NCBI GenBank assembly: GCA_021776515.1
Contig: JAJFFS010000015.1
Span: forward strand, 1-64,000
Direction of reading: 5' to 3'
DNA length: 64,000 nt
Source: Robiginitomaculum sp.
Lineage (GTDB): Bacteria > Pseudomonadota > Alphaproteobacteria > Caulobacterales > Maricaulaceae
Position numbers and translations under genes: made by a program. The notes below the pieces were generated by a model. The model ran no database searches and was not told the origin of the DNA. It saw only the letters and a list, made by a program, of their open reading frames with translations. Of the stretch, positions 53,164 to 62,828 are shown in pieces (position 1 is the stretch's first letter; every line of letters begins with the position of its first letter).

Positions 53164-55146
53164 TTATGCAAAACTTACCAGCACTTCATCAGCAGCAACA
53201 TTATTGCCCGCCTCAACATAAATTTTGCTGATCAATCCATCGTGCTCGGCACGAATGATATTTTCCATCTTCATAGCTTCAACGACCATGACCGGCTCAC
53301 CGGCCTTGACCTCCTGCCCTTCTTTTATTTCCACCAGCACCACCCGGCCTGGCATGGGGCTTAGAATATCATTACTGGTATCTGCACTCATTTTTTCAGG
53401 TAAAAGGGCGTGCAGCTCAGCCCCACGCGGCGAACAGACAATGGCACGCAGCTGTACACCTCGATAACGCAGCAAGGTGCCTTCCGTTTCATCATCCAGT
53501 GTTAGGGCGAAAGGTGTGCCATCCAGCTTGCCTTCAAAAACGTGCTGCGTTGGGTTCCAGTCGCTGAGCAAATCATGCCATTTTCCTTCCAGCATTATCT
53601 CGGCGCCGCCATCATGCAGTCTAATTTGCACAGGGTGCTGACTGCGATCCAGAAGCACAACCCAGTCATGCGAAACAGGTTCCGGCGGTGTTATCCTGTC
53701 GCTAATCTGCATCGCCCGAGAGCGCAATATGGCACTCATATAAACGGCAGCCGCACACAAAATACGCTGCGCCCCGGCATCAGGGACAACGCCATGAAAG
53801 CCTTCGGCAAACTCTTCATCAATATAAGCCGTTGTCAGATTGCCCGACTGAAACCTGTCTTGTGCAATAACGGCACCAAGAAATGGGATATTTGATTGCA
53901 CGCCGGCAATATCAAAGCCGTCCAGAGCGGCCTGCATAACCTTGATAGCCCCTTTGCGATCATGGGCATGGGTGATCAATTTTGCCAGCATGGGGTCGTA
54001 AAACATGGAAATCTCATCCCCGGCCCGCACCCCGGAATCCAGCCGCACGGCATCGGATTGTTTGGGTGGTGCATAACGGCTGAGACGGCCTATGGAAGGC
54101 AGAAAGTTACGGTATGGGTCTTCTGCATAAATCCGTGTTTCCAGCGCCCAGCCATTAATGCCTATATCATTTTGTTTCAGGGCAAGCTTTTCACCCGCTG
54201 CCACACGGAGCATCTGTTCGACCAGATCGACGCCGGTAATCATTTCGCTAACCGGATGTTCAACCTGAAGCCGGGTGTTCATTTCCAGAAAGAAAAAATT
54301 ACGGTTCTTATCAACAATAAATTCAACCGTTCCGGCGCTGTCATAATCAACCGCAGCGGCCAGTGCCACGGCCTGAGCCCCCATGGCCGCACGGGTTTCC
54401 TCGTCCAGAAAGGGTGACGGGGCTTCTTCGATGATTTTCTGGTTTCTGCGCTGGATAGAACATTCACGCTCGTTCAGGTGAATGACATTACCGTGCTTGT
54501 CGCCCAAAACCTGAATTTCAATATGGCGCGGATCTGTAATGAAGCGTTCAATAAAAATGCGCTCATCACCAAAGGCCGTGCGCGCCTCGTTGCGTGCTGA
54601 GGTAAACCCCTCACGGGCCTCGTCCTCGTTCGTGGCAATGCGCATGCCCTTGCCGCCGCCGCCCGCAGAGGCCTTTATCATGACCGGAAAGCCAACTTCT
54701 TTGGCAATTTTTACCGCTTCGTCCGGGTTTTCAATGAGGCCCATATGCCCCGGTACAGTGTTGACCTTGGCTTTGGCAGCAAACTTCTTGGAGGCGATCT
54801 TGTCGCCCATAATTTCAATGGCTTTGGTATTGGGGCCAATAAAGGTAATGCCTTCTTCGTCAAGTCGACGAGCAAAGGCAGCATTTTCTGACAAAAACCC
54901 AAAACCCGGATGTATCGCCTCTGCGCCCGTGCTCTTGGCAGCGGCAATGATTTTTTCCATATCAAGATAGCTTTGCGCCGCCGGTGCCGGACCAATTGAT
55001 ACCGCCTCATCGGCCAGTTCCACAGCCAGTGAGTTTACATCAACCTCTGAATAAACGGCCACACTGGCAATTCTCAGTTTTTTGCACGCACGGATAATCC
55101 GCACCGCAATCTCGCCCCGGTTGGCAATCAAAATTTTTGTAAACAT
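53164..55146 (-). CDS. Acyl-CoA carboxylase biotin-containing alpha subunit
   Basis: This is a 660-residue enzyme with an N-terminal biotin carboxylase (residues 1-445, GRGEIAVRI-like start, GGGGKGMR and RLQVEHPVSEMITG) and a C-terminal biotin domain, VEAMKMENIIRA, with biotinylated Lys626. It fits propionyl-CoA or methylcrotonyl-CoA carboxylase alpha chains. No beta (carboxyltransferase) gene is adjacent. ATG 55146 has AGGG upstream; the frame to 55200 is not used. It is divergent from the GH5 gene. Confidence 0.9.
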   Translation of the reverse strand: MFTKILIANRGEIAVRIIRACKKLRIASVAVYSEVDVNSLAVELADEAVSIGPAPAAQSYLDMEKIIAAAKSTGAEAIHPGFGFLSENAAFARRLDEEGITFIGPNTKAIEIMGDKIASKKFAAKAKVNTVPGHMGLIENPDEAVKIAKEVGFPVMIKASAGGGGKGMRIATNEDEAREGFTSARNEARTAFGDERIFIERFITDPRHIEIQVLGDKHGNVIHLNERECSIQRRNQKIIEEAPSPFLDEETRAAMGAQAVALAAAVDYDSAGTVEFIVDKNRNFFFLEMNTRLQVEHPVSEMITGVDLVEQMLRVAAGEKLALKQNDIGINGWALETRIYAEDPYRNFLPSIGRLSRYAPPKQSDAVRLDSGVRAGDEISMFYDPMLAKLITHAHDRKGAIKVMQAALDGFDIAGVQSNIPFLGAVIAQDRFQSGNLTTAYIDEEFAEGFHGVVPDAGAQRILCAAAVYMSAILRSRAMQISDRITPPEPVSHDWVVLLDRSQHPVQIRLHDGGAEIMLEGKWHDLLSDWNPTQHVFEGKLDGTPFALTLDDETEGTLLRYRGVQLRAIVCSPRGAELHALLPEKMSADTSNDILSPMPGRVVLVEIKEGQEVKAGEPVMVVEAMKMENIIRAEHDGLISKIYVEAGNNVAADEVLVSFA

Positions 55147-55260
55147 AAGCCCTGCCAGAATATAAAATATTTGTGTCAGTCTTAACCCTGCATAGACCAA
55201 GCCGCAACTCTCGTCATTTTTGTTGGCAAATTCTCAAGATCAATGTGCTAGTTACACCCC

Positions 55261-56286
55261 ATGAACTGGAAACTGCCCCTTCTGGCCGCCCTGGCCCTGG
55301 CCATAAGTGCATGCGCGCCTGTGAATACCAAAGCGCAAGCCGCCGAGTTTCCGGCAAAGCGCTGCATTAATCTGGCCAATGCGCTCAACGCCCCTCATGA
55401 AGGCGAATGGGGTTATGTTATTCGCAAAACGGATTTGCAACGCATTGCGCTGGCCGGTTTCGACAGTGTCAGGGTGCTCATCGCCTGGCATTCTCATGCG
55501 CAGACCCATGCCCCCTACACCATAGACCCGGTCTTTTTTTCCCGCATTGATGAAGTCATTCATCAAGCACGTGAATTTGGCCTGACCATTATTATAGATA
55601 TGCACAGTTATGGAGAGCTGTATTCTGACCCTGCAACCCATGGTCCACGCGCATTGGCGATGTGGGATCAAATTGCACGCCATTATGCCGATGCCCCGGC
55701 TGATGTCATTTTTGAGTTGCTGAATGAGCCACGGGAAAACCTGCAAGCCACGCAATGGCAAGCTTTGGCAGATCAGCTTTTGGCACAAGTTCGCCTTAGT
55801 AATCCGTACCGCTGGGTGATTATCGGCGGCGACAACTGGAATAGCATAGATGGTCTGGCCCGTTATCAGGCGCCAGATGATCCACGGCTGGCACTGACCT
55901 TTCATTATTACAGCCCCTATAAGTTCACTCATCAGGGTGCAACCTGGTTTGAAGGGGCCCCGCCCGCCGGACGGCCCTGGGGTAGTAAAAAAGAAAAGCA
56001 AAAGCTTGCCCGGAATTTTGATCGCGTCGCCGCTATGGCACGCGCCAGTGGTCATCCGGTTTGGCTTGGCGAATTCGGGGCTACCAAGGCAACCAACATG
56101 CAGGACCGCGCCTTATGGACACGCACAGTGCGCCGCGCCGCTGAAGCACGAGGCATAGGATGGTGCTCGTTTGATTTTGCCGCTGAATTTGGAGTCTATT
56201 CTCCAAAACGGGAAAACTGGGTTTGGCCCATTCGCCGTGCTCTTTTTGATCAATCTGCACTGGCCCTGCGTGCCGACCCGGATTAG
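55261..56286 (+). CDS. Glycoside hydrolase family 5 lipoprotein
   Basis: This is a 341-residue lipoprotein: lipobox ISAC (Cys18) follows a hydrophobic signal. The GH5 barrel has IIIDMHSYG, catalytic acid Glu156 in FELLNEP, and nucleophile Glu271 in VWLGEFGA. It probably hydrolyses beta-glucans or mannans at the outer surface or in the periplasm. No other polysaccharide genes accompany it. It starts 115 bases from the divergent carboxylase gene and has no clear ribosome-binding site. Confidence 0.88.
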   Translation: MNWKLPLLAALALAISACAPVNTKAQAAEFPAKRCINLANALNAPHEGEWGYVIRKTDLQRIALAGFDSVRVLIAWHSHAQTHAPYTIDPVFFSRIDEVIHQAREFGLTIIIDMHSYGELYSDPATHGPRALAMWDQIARHYADAPADVIFELLNEPRENLQATQWQALADQLLAQVRLSNPYRWVIIGGDNWNSIDGLARYQAPDDPRLALTFHYYSPYKFTHQGATWFEGAPPAGRPWGSKKEKQKLARNFDRVAAMARASGHPVWLGEFGATKATNMQDRALWTRTVRRAAEARGIGWCSFDFAAEFGVYSPKRENWVWPIRRALFDQSALALRADPD

Positions 56287-56320
56287 TCTTGCAACAGTTT
56301 CGCTATTTGGGAGGGTCGTT

Positions 56321-56782
56321 TTGCGTATTTTTGTTTTTCTGGGATTAGGTCTTCTTCTTGTGGCGTGCCAGGCTATGCCCAAACAAACCGCCAATGATGA
56401 ACTGATCACCAAAACCAGCCCTTATGGTGTTACAGAAACCATGGACCGGCTGGAAGCAGCGGTAACATCAAAGGGTGCCAGGGTTTTTGCACGCATCAAC
56501 CATGCTGCCGGAGCGCAAAAAATTGGCGAAACCATACCCGCAGAAGAAGTGCTTGTTTTTGGCAACCCAAAACTTGGTACGCCATTGATTAAGGTTGACC
56601 CGCGCATTGGTCTTGATTTGCCCGTCAAAGTGCTTGTCTGGGACGAGGATGGCATTACAAAACTTGCTTTTCTCAGCCCGGAGAAACTGGGTGCGTGGTA
56701 TGGCATAGACGCTACCCACCCTACACTTGGAAAAATGCGCGGCGTTTTAGAGGCCGTCACAAAAGAAGCCGTAAGAGAATAG
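56321..56782 (+). CDS. DUF302 lipoprotein
   Basis: This is a 153-residue lipoprotein with lipobox LVAC after a hydrophobic signal (about residues 4-15). The DUF302 domain follows: LEAAVTSKGARVFARINHAAGA, FGNPKLGTPLI and LPVKVLVWDEDG. The domain is of unknown function. The start is TTG 56321, chosen because GGAGG lies just upstream and the lipobox is in the right place; ATG 56171 would extend into the GH5 gene. It is 34 bases downstream of that gene. Confidence 0.8.
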   Translation: MRIFVFLGLGLLLVACQAMPKQTANDELITKTSPYGVTETMDRLEAAVTSKGARVFARINHAAGAQKIGETIPAEEVLVFGNPKLGTPLIKVDPRIGLDLPVKVLVWDEDGITKLAFLSPEKLGAWYGIDATHPTLGKMRGVLEAVTKEAVRE

Positions 56783-56789
56783 TTGAGTT

Positions 56790-58022
56790 ATGGAATCACT
56801 TAATCATCTGGCACTGATCTGGGGGGCGGTATTTATCGCCAACATCCTGGCCCGTAAAACCAAGCTAACACCGGTTTTGTGGTTCCTGGCTTTGGGTGCC
56901 GTCATGGTCAATACCGGCCTGATGCCACTGGAAAGTGACCACTTTATTTCTGGCCTGGCCACACTGGGCATTATTCTTATCATGTTTGCACTGGGGTTTG
57001 AGGAGAACACCCAAAACTTTGTTGCCAGCATCAAAAAGAGCTGGGGCATCGCTTTTTTTGGGGCAGTTGGGCCTTTCCTGGCGGCTTATTTGGTCGCTGA
57101 TTATTTCTGGCAAGACAGCAACATCGCCTTGATGTGCGGACTCACCATGACCGCAACCGCCGTATCCTTAACCATGGTATCGCTGAAAGGCCTGAACCTG
57201 CACAAATCCATTGCCGCAAAACGTATCATGACCTCAGCTGTCCTTGACGACATCGCTTCACTGGCACTGGTTGCCATTGTGGTTCCCATTGCCAGCGGAC
57301 AAGGCACGGCAAGCCTGCCGGGCGTTGCCCTGATTGCCGGCAAGGCTATTGCATTTTTTCTTATCGTTTCAGTTTTGGGGGCCTGGTTATTTCCGCACAA
57401 GGTCAAGGGGTGGCTGAAACATGTGCCTTTGGTGCGCAGCTTTGGCATAACGCATTTACTGGAATTTGGACGGCACTCAACCCTGACCGTGTTGCTGCTG
57501 GCTCTGCTGGTTGGTTTACTGGCCCATGAGTTTGGTTTTCACCCGGCGATCGGGGCTTATATGGCCGGCCTAATCCTCAAGGAAGAGTATTTTGGACGTA
57601 AAGACGACAAGGGGTCTTATGCCGATACCAGGCGCATCGTCGATAACGTTGCCTTCACCTGGATTGGTCCGGTGTTCTTTGTTGAACTAGGCACCAAGCT
57701 GGTTTTTGACTGGGATATTCTTGCCTCGGTCATACCCCACATCACTATTTTGCTGATGAGTGTGTTTATAGCGCAGGTTTTTTCGGCATCGCTGGCGGCG
57801 CGTTTCACCGGGGGGATGAACTGGCAAGCCAGCCTGCTCATTGGTTTTGGTATGCTGGGCCGGGCTGAACTGGCCTTTGTGGTCATAGACATTGCCTATG
57901 TACAAAATTCAATTTTGAATACCGAGGCTTTTTACACCCTCATGGTCACAGCCTTTTTCCTTAATATTCTGGTGCCCATTACCATCACATTATGGAAGCC
58001 ATACTATGACAAGGCAGCCTAG
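56790..58022 (+). CDS. CPA2-type cation:proton antiporter
   Basis: This is a 410-residue membrane protein with about 11-12 hydrophobic segments. LIMFALGFEENTQNF and TMTATAVSLTMVSLKGL, then SAVLDDIASLALVAIV with its conserved Asp pair, fit the Kef/CPA2 family. It exchanges K+ or Na+ for H+ across the inner membrane. The C-terminal TrkA/RCK regulatory domain is absent. It is seven bases after the DUF302 gene and faces a K+ channel gene. Confidence 0.88.
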   Translation: MESLNHLALIWGAVFIANILARKTKLTPVLWFLALGAVMVNTGLMPLESDHFISGLATLGIILIMFALGFEENTQNFVASIKKSWGIAFFGAVGPFLAAYLVADYFWQDSNIALMCGLTMTATAVSLTMVSLKGLNLHKSIAAKRIMTSAVLDDIASLALVAIVVPIASGQGTASLPGVALIAGKAIAFFLIVSVLGAWLFPHKVKGWLKHVPLVRSFGITHLLEFGRHSTLTVLLLALLVGLLAHEFGFHPAIGAYMAGLILKEEYFGRKDDKGSYADTRRIVDNVAFTWIGPVFFVELGTKLVFDWDILASVIPHITILLMSVFIAQVFSASLAARFTGGMNWQASLLIGFGMLGRAELAFVVIDIAYVQNSILNTEAFYTLMVTAFFLNILVPITITLWKPYYDKAA

Positions 58023-58026
58023 CCCC

Positions 58027-58473
58027 TCAGTCATCCTCCCCGAACCACTTGCTCTCCAGTGAACGCATACGTCCTGTCAAACTGATCAGGAAGGCGGTGG
58101 ACCAGCCCAATAGCAAAAAGCCGTTGGCTGATTCAATGGCTGCCAGCAAACGCCAGCGCGGTGCCACCACCAGATCACCAAAACCCACCGTGGTGAATGT
58201 ACTGGTGGAAAAATAAAGGCTGGCCTCAAATGTCCCAAAAAGACCCAGCCTGAAATAAAGAGCGGCATAGAGCCAAACCTGAACCGTATGGAGGAAAAAC
58301 AGACCCAATATGACCAGCATAATAATGGTGCTGGAGCGCATTACACTAATCTCGGCATGTTCAGAAGCTCTGGAATTACGCATAATCCAGATCAACACCA
58401 TCAACCCCATGAGGTGAATAAAGGCTGTCATCACGACCATGGCAGAAGCAACCAGTAAATTGCTGGCAAGCAT
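58027..58473 (-). CDS. Two-helix potassium channel
   Basis: This is a 148-residue channel with the selectivity filter TVGFGD (near residue 94) between two pore-lining membrane helices and two extra hydrophobic segments before it. It belongs to the Ion_trans_2 class. It has no cytosolic regulatory domain. GGGAGG precedes the start. Its 3' end is 4 bases from the antiporter stop, so both genes for cation transport lie tail to tail. Confidence 0.88.
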   Translation of the reverse strand: MLASNLLVASAMVVMTAFIHLMGLMVLIWIMRNSRASEHAEISVMRSSTIIMLVILGLFFLHTVQVWLYAALYFRLGLFGTFEASLYFSTSTFTTVGFGDLVVAPRWRLLAAIESANGFLLLGWSTAFLISLTGRMRSLESKWFGEDD

Positions 58474-58500
58474 AGCTTTTCCTCCCAGGTTTGCCGCCTT

Positions 58501-59997
58501 CTACATCAGTGCCAGTTCCGGCCAACGATGCGCCCACGGCGCGGCTTCCTCGATCTGGCTGGCCAGTGCAAAAAGGTTGGCTTCATTGCCCATATCAGCC
58601 TCAAACTGGACCCCCACCGGCACATTATCGTCTGTCCAGTGCGTCGGCACAGACATGGCTGGATGGCCCGTGGCATTGGCATACGGGGTAAAGGCCACAT
58701 AGGACTTGAACCATTCACTCAATACATCCAGATCACCGCTTTGGTCGATCTGCCCGATCTTTGCCGGAGGCTCGCCTAACACAGGCGTGAGGTAAAAATC
58801 ATAGTCAGTATGAAAGACGCGCGATGCTTCGCGCTCAGCGGCAAATTGCGCATAGACGTCTTCCAGCACGCTTGCGTCCTTGTCGGCAACCTTGGCATAA
58901 AGCCACCAGGTCATCGGTTCCAGTAATTCTGGCGGAACCGGCTTGCCGCCCATAGCCTTGGAAACATTACCAACCACCTGTTTGGCACCAAACGACCACA
59001 GCGTCATGAAGGCATTATAAAAGGCTTCATCGGTGTACGCCGGGGTGGCTTCCTCCACATGATGGCCAAGCGCAGCGCAGGTTTTGGCCGCCATCAGCAC
59101 CGCCTTTTTACAATCAGGATGAACTTCATTGCCCCAGACATCACGGGTGGAAAAGCCGATTTTGTATTTCTTTTCTGGTGCACCTTCAGGCAGTACTGGC
59201 GCGGCCAATCCGTTATCGGTTGCCGCCATCATTGCCATAGCGGTTTGCGAATCGCGCACCGAATGGGTGACAAAGCCCCGCACGCTCAGCTCCCACGGTG
59301 AACCATCTGCGTCCGGCCAGCGTCCGCGTGATGCCTTCATACCAAACAGGCCACAGCAATTGGACGGAATACGAATTGAACCGCCGCCATCGGAGGCCTG
59401 CGCCATCGGTACAACGCCAGCCGCCACCGCTGCCGCCGAACCACCCGACGAGCCGCCAGAGCTATGTTCCGGGTTCCATGGATTGCGCGTTGGGCCAAAC
59501 GCCAAAGGCTCAGTAGTTGGTAAAAAGCCAAATTCAGGCGTTGAGGATTTACCGATAGAGACCAGGCCTGCGCCTTCCATAACATCGGCAAAACCGTGAT
59601 TTTCATCAGAAATATTTTCTATAAAGGCGCGGGATCCATAAGCAGTACGCAGACCTTTGGTTGCCACCAAATCCTTGGTCAGCGTTGGAATGCCGGAAAA
59701 AGGACCAGGTGGAAGCGCCCCTTGTGCCTCGGCCCGGGCTTTTTCAAAACTGGGTGTCACAAGAAAGTTCAGTGTTTCGTTGAGTTTTCCAGCCCGTTCA
59801 ATGGCAATATTAGCCTGTTCCAGCGCCGTCATTTCGCCCGATGCGATCATTTCACCGTGGGCCAGGGCATCCTTCATCCATGAGGCTTGCTCTTTTGCTG
59901 CGGCGGCTGGTTTGGCAACGATAGCCTCACCTTTTGGATTGCATCCGGCCAACGCGCCAAAGGCGGCTGCACTATACAAAAACTCACGTCTTTTCAT
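58501..59997 (-). CDS. Exported amidase (Tat-like lipoprotein)
   Basis: This is a 498-residue amidase-signature enzyme. The N-terminus KRREFLYSAAAFGALAGC is Tat-like with lipobox LAGC (Cys19), so it is probably exported and anchored. The catalytic Ser-cisSer-Lys triad is visible: Lys in TLTKDL, cis-Ser in SSGGSSGGS, and nucleophile Ser in DGGGSIRIP. It hydrolyses amide bonds of an unknown substrate. A second amidase gene follows upstream on the same strand. Confidence 0.9.
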   Translation of the reverse strand: MKRREFLYSAAAFGALAGCNPKGEAIVAKPAAAAKEQASWMKDALAHGEMIASGEMTALEQANIAIERAGKLNETLNFLVTPSFEKARAEAQGALPPGPFSGIPTLTKDLVATKGLRTAYGSRAFIENISDENHGFADVMEGAGLVSIGKSSTPEFGFLPTTEPLAFGPTRNPWNPEHSSGGSSGGSAAAVAAGVVPMAQASDGGGSIRIPSNCCGLFGMKASRGRWPDADGSPWELSVRGFVTHSVRDSQTAMAMMAATDNGLAAPVLPEGAPEKKYKIGFSTRDVWGNEVHPDCKKAVLMAAKTCAALGHHVEEATPAYTDEAFYNAFMTLWSFGAKQVVGNVSKAMGGKPVPPELLEPMTWWLYAKVADKDASVLEDVYAQFAAEREASRVFHTDYDFYLTPVLGEPPAKIGQIDQSGDLDVLSEWFKSYVAFTPYANATGHPAMSVPTHWTDDNVPVGVQFEADMGNEANLFALASQIEEAAPWAHRWPELALM

Positions 59998-60108
59998 GGC
60001 TAATCTCCACTCTCTTGCCTTGTCCTATCGCGATGCTGGCGCTCGCTATTTGAGGACGCCCTTATCAGTGAAATAGGGTAATGCCAGTCTTGCCTTTTCG
60101 CAAAGCCT

Positions 60109-61578
60109 TTATTGCGGCGGCGCTGTAAATCCGCCAAAAACCTTACCCAGTTTTGCAGCAAAATCCATACAGGTATTATCTTCCAGATAAGGTCCAATAA
60201 TTTGCACCGCTGCTGGCAAACCATCCGAGGCAACCCCGATGGGGGCAACACTGGCCGGCAAATAACTGGCACCCGCCAGCCCCGGCCATACGAAAAGATC
60301 AAGATAGCTGCGCGACACCCCATCTATATCCAGCGTGCGCTTTACCACACTGCCCTTCGTCGTGTGGGGAAACGCATTGGTGGGCAGAACCGGCGCCAAC
60401 ATCAAATCATATTCACTAAAAAATTGATCCCAACCGGCACGCAAATGCGCGCGCGCTTCATTAACCCGGATCCACTCTTTGGCCTGTTGCGTTGCCCCTT
60501 TGACATAAGCAACAAGGGCATCAGGGGCCAGTCCCAGGCGCGCCGCAAGCTTCAGTGTGGGCAAAGACTTTCCTAATTTTGAAAAAGTCGCGGGTGGGAG
60601 ACCCGCTGCGGCCACCGCCGCCAACAGGCTGTAATAGATGTCATGGTTTTGCTGCAACGAGAACGGTGGGCGGGCATTGCGATCAACGTTAACGCCGTCT
60701 TTTTCCAGTGCATCAGCCATGTCTTCCAGTTTGTCCCGCAGCGCCCCCTGCACCGGGCAATATGGATCATCAAACCAGCAGGCAACACGATAATCTTTCA
60801 AGGCACGATGGCGGGGTTTTGGAAAATCAAGCGACCACGCTGTGCCTTCGCGTGTGCTTGGCCCACACAAAACTTTCATGGCCAATTTCAAATCACTGGC
60901 ATCACACGCCAAAGGCCCGGCAACGGCCAGATCAGCCTCGCTAAGTGTTCCGGGTGGCCCTGGCACATGCCCCAGCATAGGTATGGCACGAAAGCTTGGC
61001 TTATGCCCATAAACCCCGCACATGGCCGCCGGAACGCGGATCGAACCGGCCAGATCACTGCCCAGCTCCAAAGGCGTCATGCCTGTTGCCAAGGCCGCCG
61101 CGGCTCCACCCGAAGAGCCCCCAACAGTTCGACTTTGATCCCAAGGGTTATTGGTTTTACCAAAAAGCGGGTTGTCAGTCTGAATATCGGCGGCATGGGC
61201 GGGTAAATTGGTTTTCCCAAACACGATCGCCCCGGCGGCTTTTAAGCGCGCCACCGGCACCGCATCTCCCTTGGGAACGTGAGTGGCATATTCCTTCGCC
61301 CCGGCTGTGGTGCGCAGATCGGCTGTCTCCCAGCTATCTTTTATGGTCATGGGCAGTCCGTGTAATGACCCCCAATCCTCACCTCTGGCCAACGCATCAT
61401 CGGCCTCTTTGGCATGGGCCATGGCACGTTCTGCATCCAGTGTTACAACAGCGTTGATTGTATCATTACGCGCCTCTATACGCGCCAGATGGGCTTGTAA
61501 GACCTCAACAGCGCTCACTTTTTTGGCTTTAATGGCTTTCACCAGTTCTACGGCGGTTTTGTTATTTATAGAATCCAT
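60109..61578 (-). CDS. Amidase (cytosolic)
   Basis: This 489-residue amidase-signature enzyme has no signal peptide. Lys in MTIKDSWE, cis-Ser in GGSSGGAAAALATG and nucleophile Ser in SDLAGSIRVPA form the triad. It is a paralogue of the exported amidase downstream, with 111 bp between them. AAGGAAGG precedes the start at ATG 61578; the frame to 61662 is not needed. The two could act on the same compound outside and inside the cell. Confidence 0.9.
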   Translation of the reverse strand: MDSINNKTAVELVKAIKAKKVSAVEVLQAHLARIEARNDTINAVVTLDAERAMAHAKEADDALARGEDWGSLHGLPMTIKDSWETADLRTTAGAKEYATHVPKGDAVPVARLKAAGAIVFGKTNLPAHAADIQTDNPLFGKTNNPWDQSRTVGGSSGGAAAALATGMTPLELGSDLAGSIRVPAAMCGVYGHKPSFRAIPMLGHVPGPPGTLSEADLAVAGPLACDASDLKLAMKVLCGPSTREGTAWSLDFPKPRHRALKDYRVACWFDDPYCPVQGALRDKLEDMADALEKDGVNVDRNARPPFSLQQNHDIYYSLLAAVAAAGLPPATFSKLGKSLPTLKLAARLGLAPDALVAYVKGATQQAKEWIRVNEARAHLRAGWDQFFSEYDLMLAPVLPTNAFPHTTKGSVVKRTLDIDGVSRSYLDLFVWPGLAGASYLPASVAPIGVASDGLPAAVQIIGPYLEDNTCMDFAAKLGKVFGGFTAPPQ

Positions 61579-61746
61579 AAATATACCTTCCTTTTGCACC
61601 GAACAGTTTGACAGGGAACATAACCTCTTGAAAAGACCTTTATCGAAGTTTGCCACATTCACCCTGCGACGCCCTGCCCCTGTTCAATCGGGGTAAAATA
61701 CTCCATATTCTATGGGCAATACCATTTTAAAGTTTGGGAGAGCATG

Positions 61747-62235
61747 ATGAAATTTCAAACCATAGTCGCCGGGATTAACCTTGACGATGATCTTGCTTTG
61801 GGTGTGCTGAAAACCGCCGCCGCGCTGGCTAAACGAGACAAGGCAGCACTGTGGGTTGTCGATGTCTGGCCGGATTTACAATACGCCATGACCACGGGCA
61901 TTGCCGATCCCATGGGAGCCACGGCCATGATGCCGTCTGAAGCCAATATACAGGAAGATCGCAAGGCCAGAGATAAACGGAAAAAAGAACTTGAAGCCTT
62001 GGCAACAAAGGCCATGCGTGGCGCTGAGGCGGTTGTGCTGAAAGGCGATCCGGCCAGGGAAATTACTGAGTTTGCGCAAGACAAAAATGCAGACCTGATT
62101 GTTGTCGGCACCCACCAGAAAGGTGCGTGGAAAGCCCTGTTCGACGGCGCGCCCTCACGCGATATTGTGCGTGAAGCTCCGTGTGCAGTTTTTCTGGTCC
62201 CTAAATCTTTTGCTGAAAAAATACTTGCCGATTAG
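61747..62235 (+). CDS. Universal stress protein (UspA family)
   Basis: This is a 162-residue UspA-fold protein. A central helical insert (SEANIQEDRKARDKRKK) and the nucleotide-binding end VVGTHQKGAWKALFDGAPSRDIVREAPCAVFLV are typical, with G-2X-G-9X-G-like spacing. ATP binding is likely. ATG 61747 has better spacing to GGGAG than ATG 61744. It overlaps the convergent gene ending at 62232 by four bases. Confidence 0.88.
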   Translation: MKFQTIVAGINLDDDLALGVLKTAAALAKRDKAALWVVDVWPDLQYAMTTGIADPMGATAMMPSEANIQEDRKARDKRKKELEALATKAMRGAEAVVLKGDPAREITEFAQDKNADLIVVGTHQKGAWKALFDGAPSRDIVREAPCAVFLVPKSFAEKILAD

Positions 62236-62675
62236 CCCGTATTAGCTTTCTGCTTCGATATACTGGTTGCAACCGCTTTCATGCTGGCAAGGGCAGAGCG
62301 AAGGCCAATTCGGCCCAGTCTCTCACTGGCATTATCAGCATTAAGCATAATGTCTTGAATCAATTCCAGTGCTGTTCTTTTTTCGACTTGCGCCGTTGCC
62401 AGTGTCGCAATGAGCCAGTCCTCGGCACCATCCTGCAATTCACCACGCGGTAAGTCTTGCAACAAATAACGCCGCAATTGCTGCGTTACAATGTGCCGCC
62501 AGCCAACATCTGATTGGTCAAACAATCCACTGGCACCAAGCAAAATTTCGGCTTCCTCCTGGTCCGCCGGATTTTGTCCAAACACCTTATTGGCCATAGC
62601 ATCAGCCTCATTCACGCTCATAGGCGAGAATTTGCCATATTGCTCTATCAGGGTATCTGCGCGTGTTTCTGCCAT
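62232..62675 (-). CDS. Unknown soluble protein
   Basis: This is a 147-residue helical protein with no signal or membrane segment. Recognisable stretches are ADAMANKVFGQNPADQEEAEILL and TALELIQDIMLNADNASERLGRIGLRSAL. AGGAG precedes the start at good spacing. I do not recognise the family. It is convergent with the universal stress gene and divergent from the MAPEG gene. Confidence 0.65.
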   Translation of the reverse strand: MAETRADTLIEQYGKFSPMSVNEADAMANKVFGQNPADQEEAEILLGASGLFDQSDVGWRHIVTQQLRRYLLQDLPRGELQDGAEDWLIATLATAQVEKRTALELIQDIMLNADNASERLGRIGLRSALASMKAVATSISKQKANTG

Positions 62676-62828
62676 CGTTTTTCTCCTGCTGGGCTAGCAT
62701 TGCAACACAACAGGGTTACGGATGGGTTAGCGCCCCTATGGAGTGGGCATTATTCAACACTGCATAGCAACTATGCTTTTGCAAATTTACACCTTGATGC
62801 TAAGTATTAACCAGCCAGGGAGAAAATT

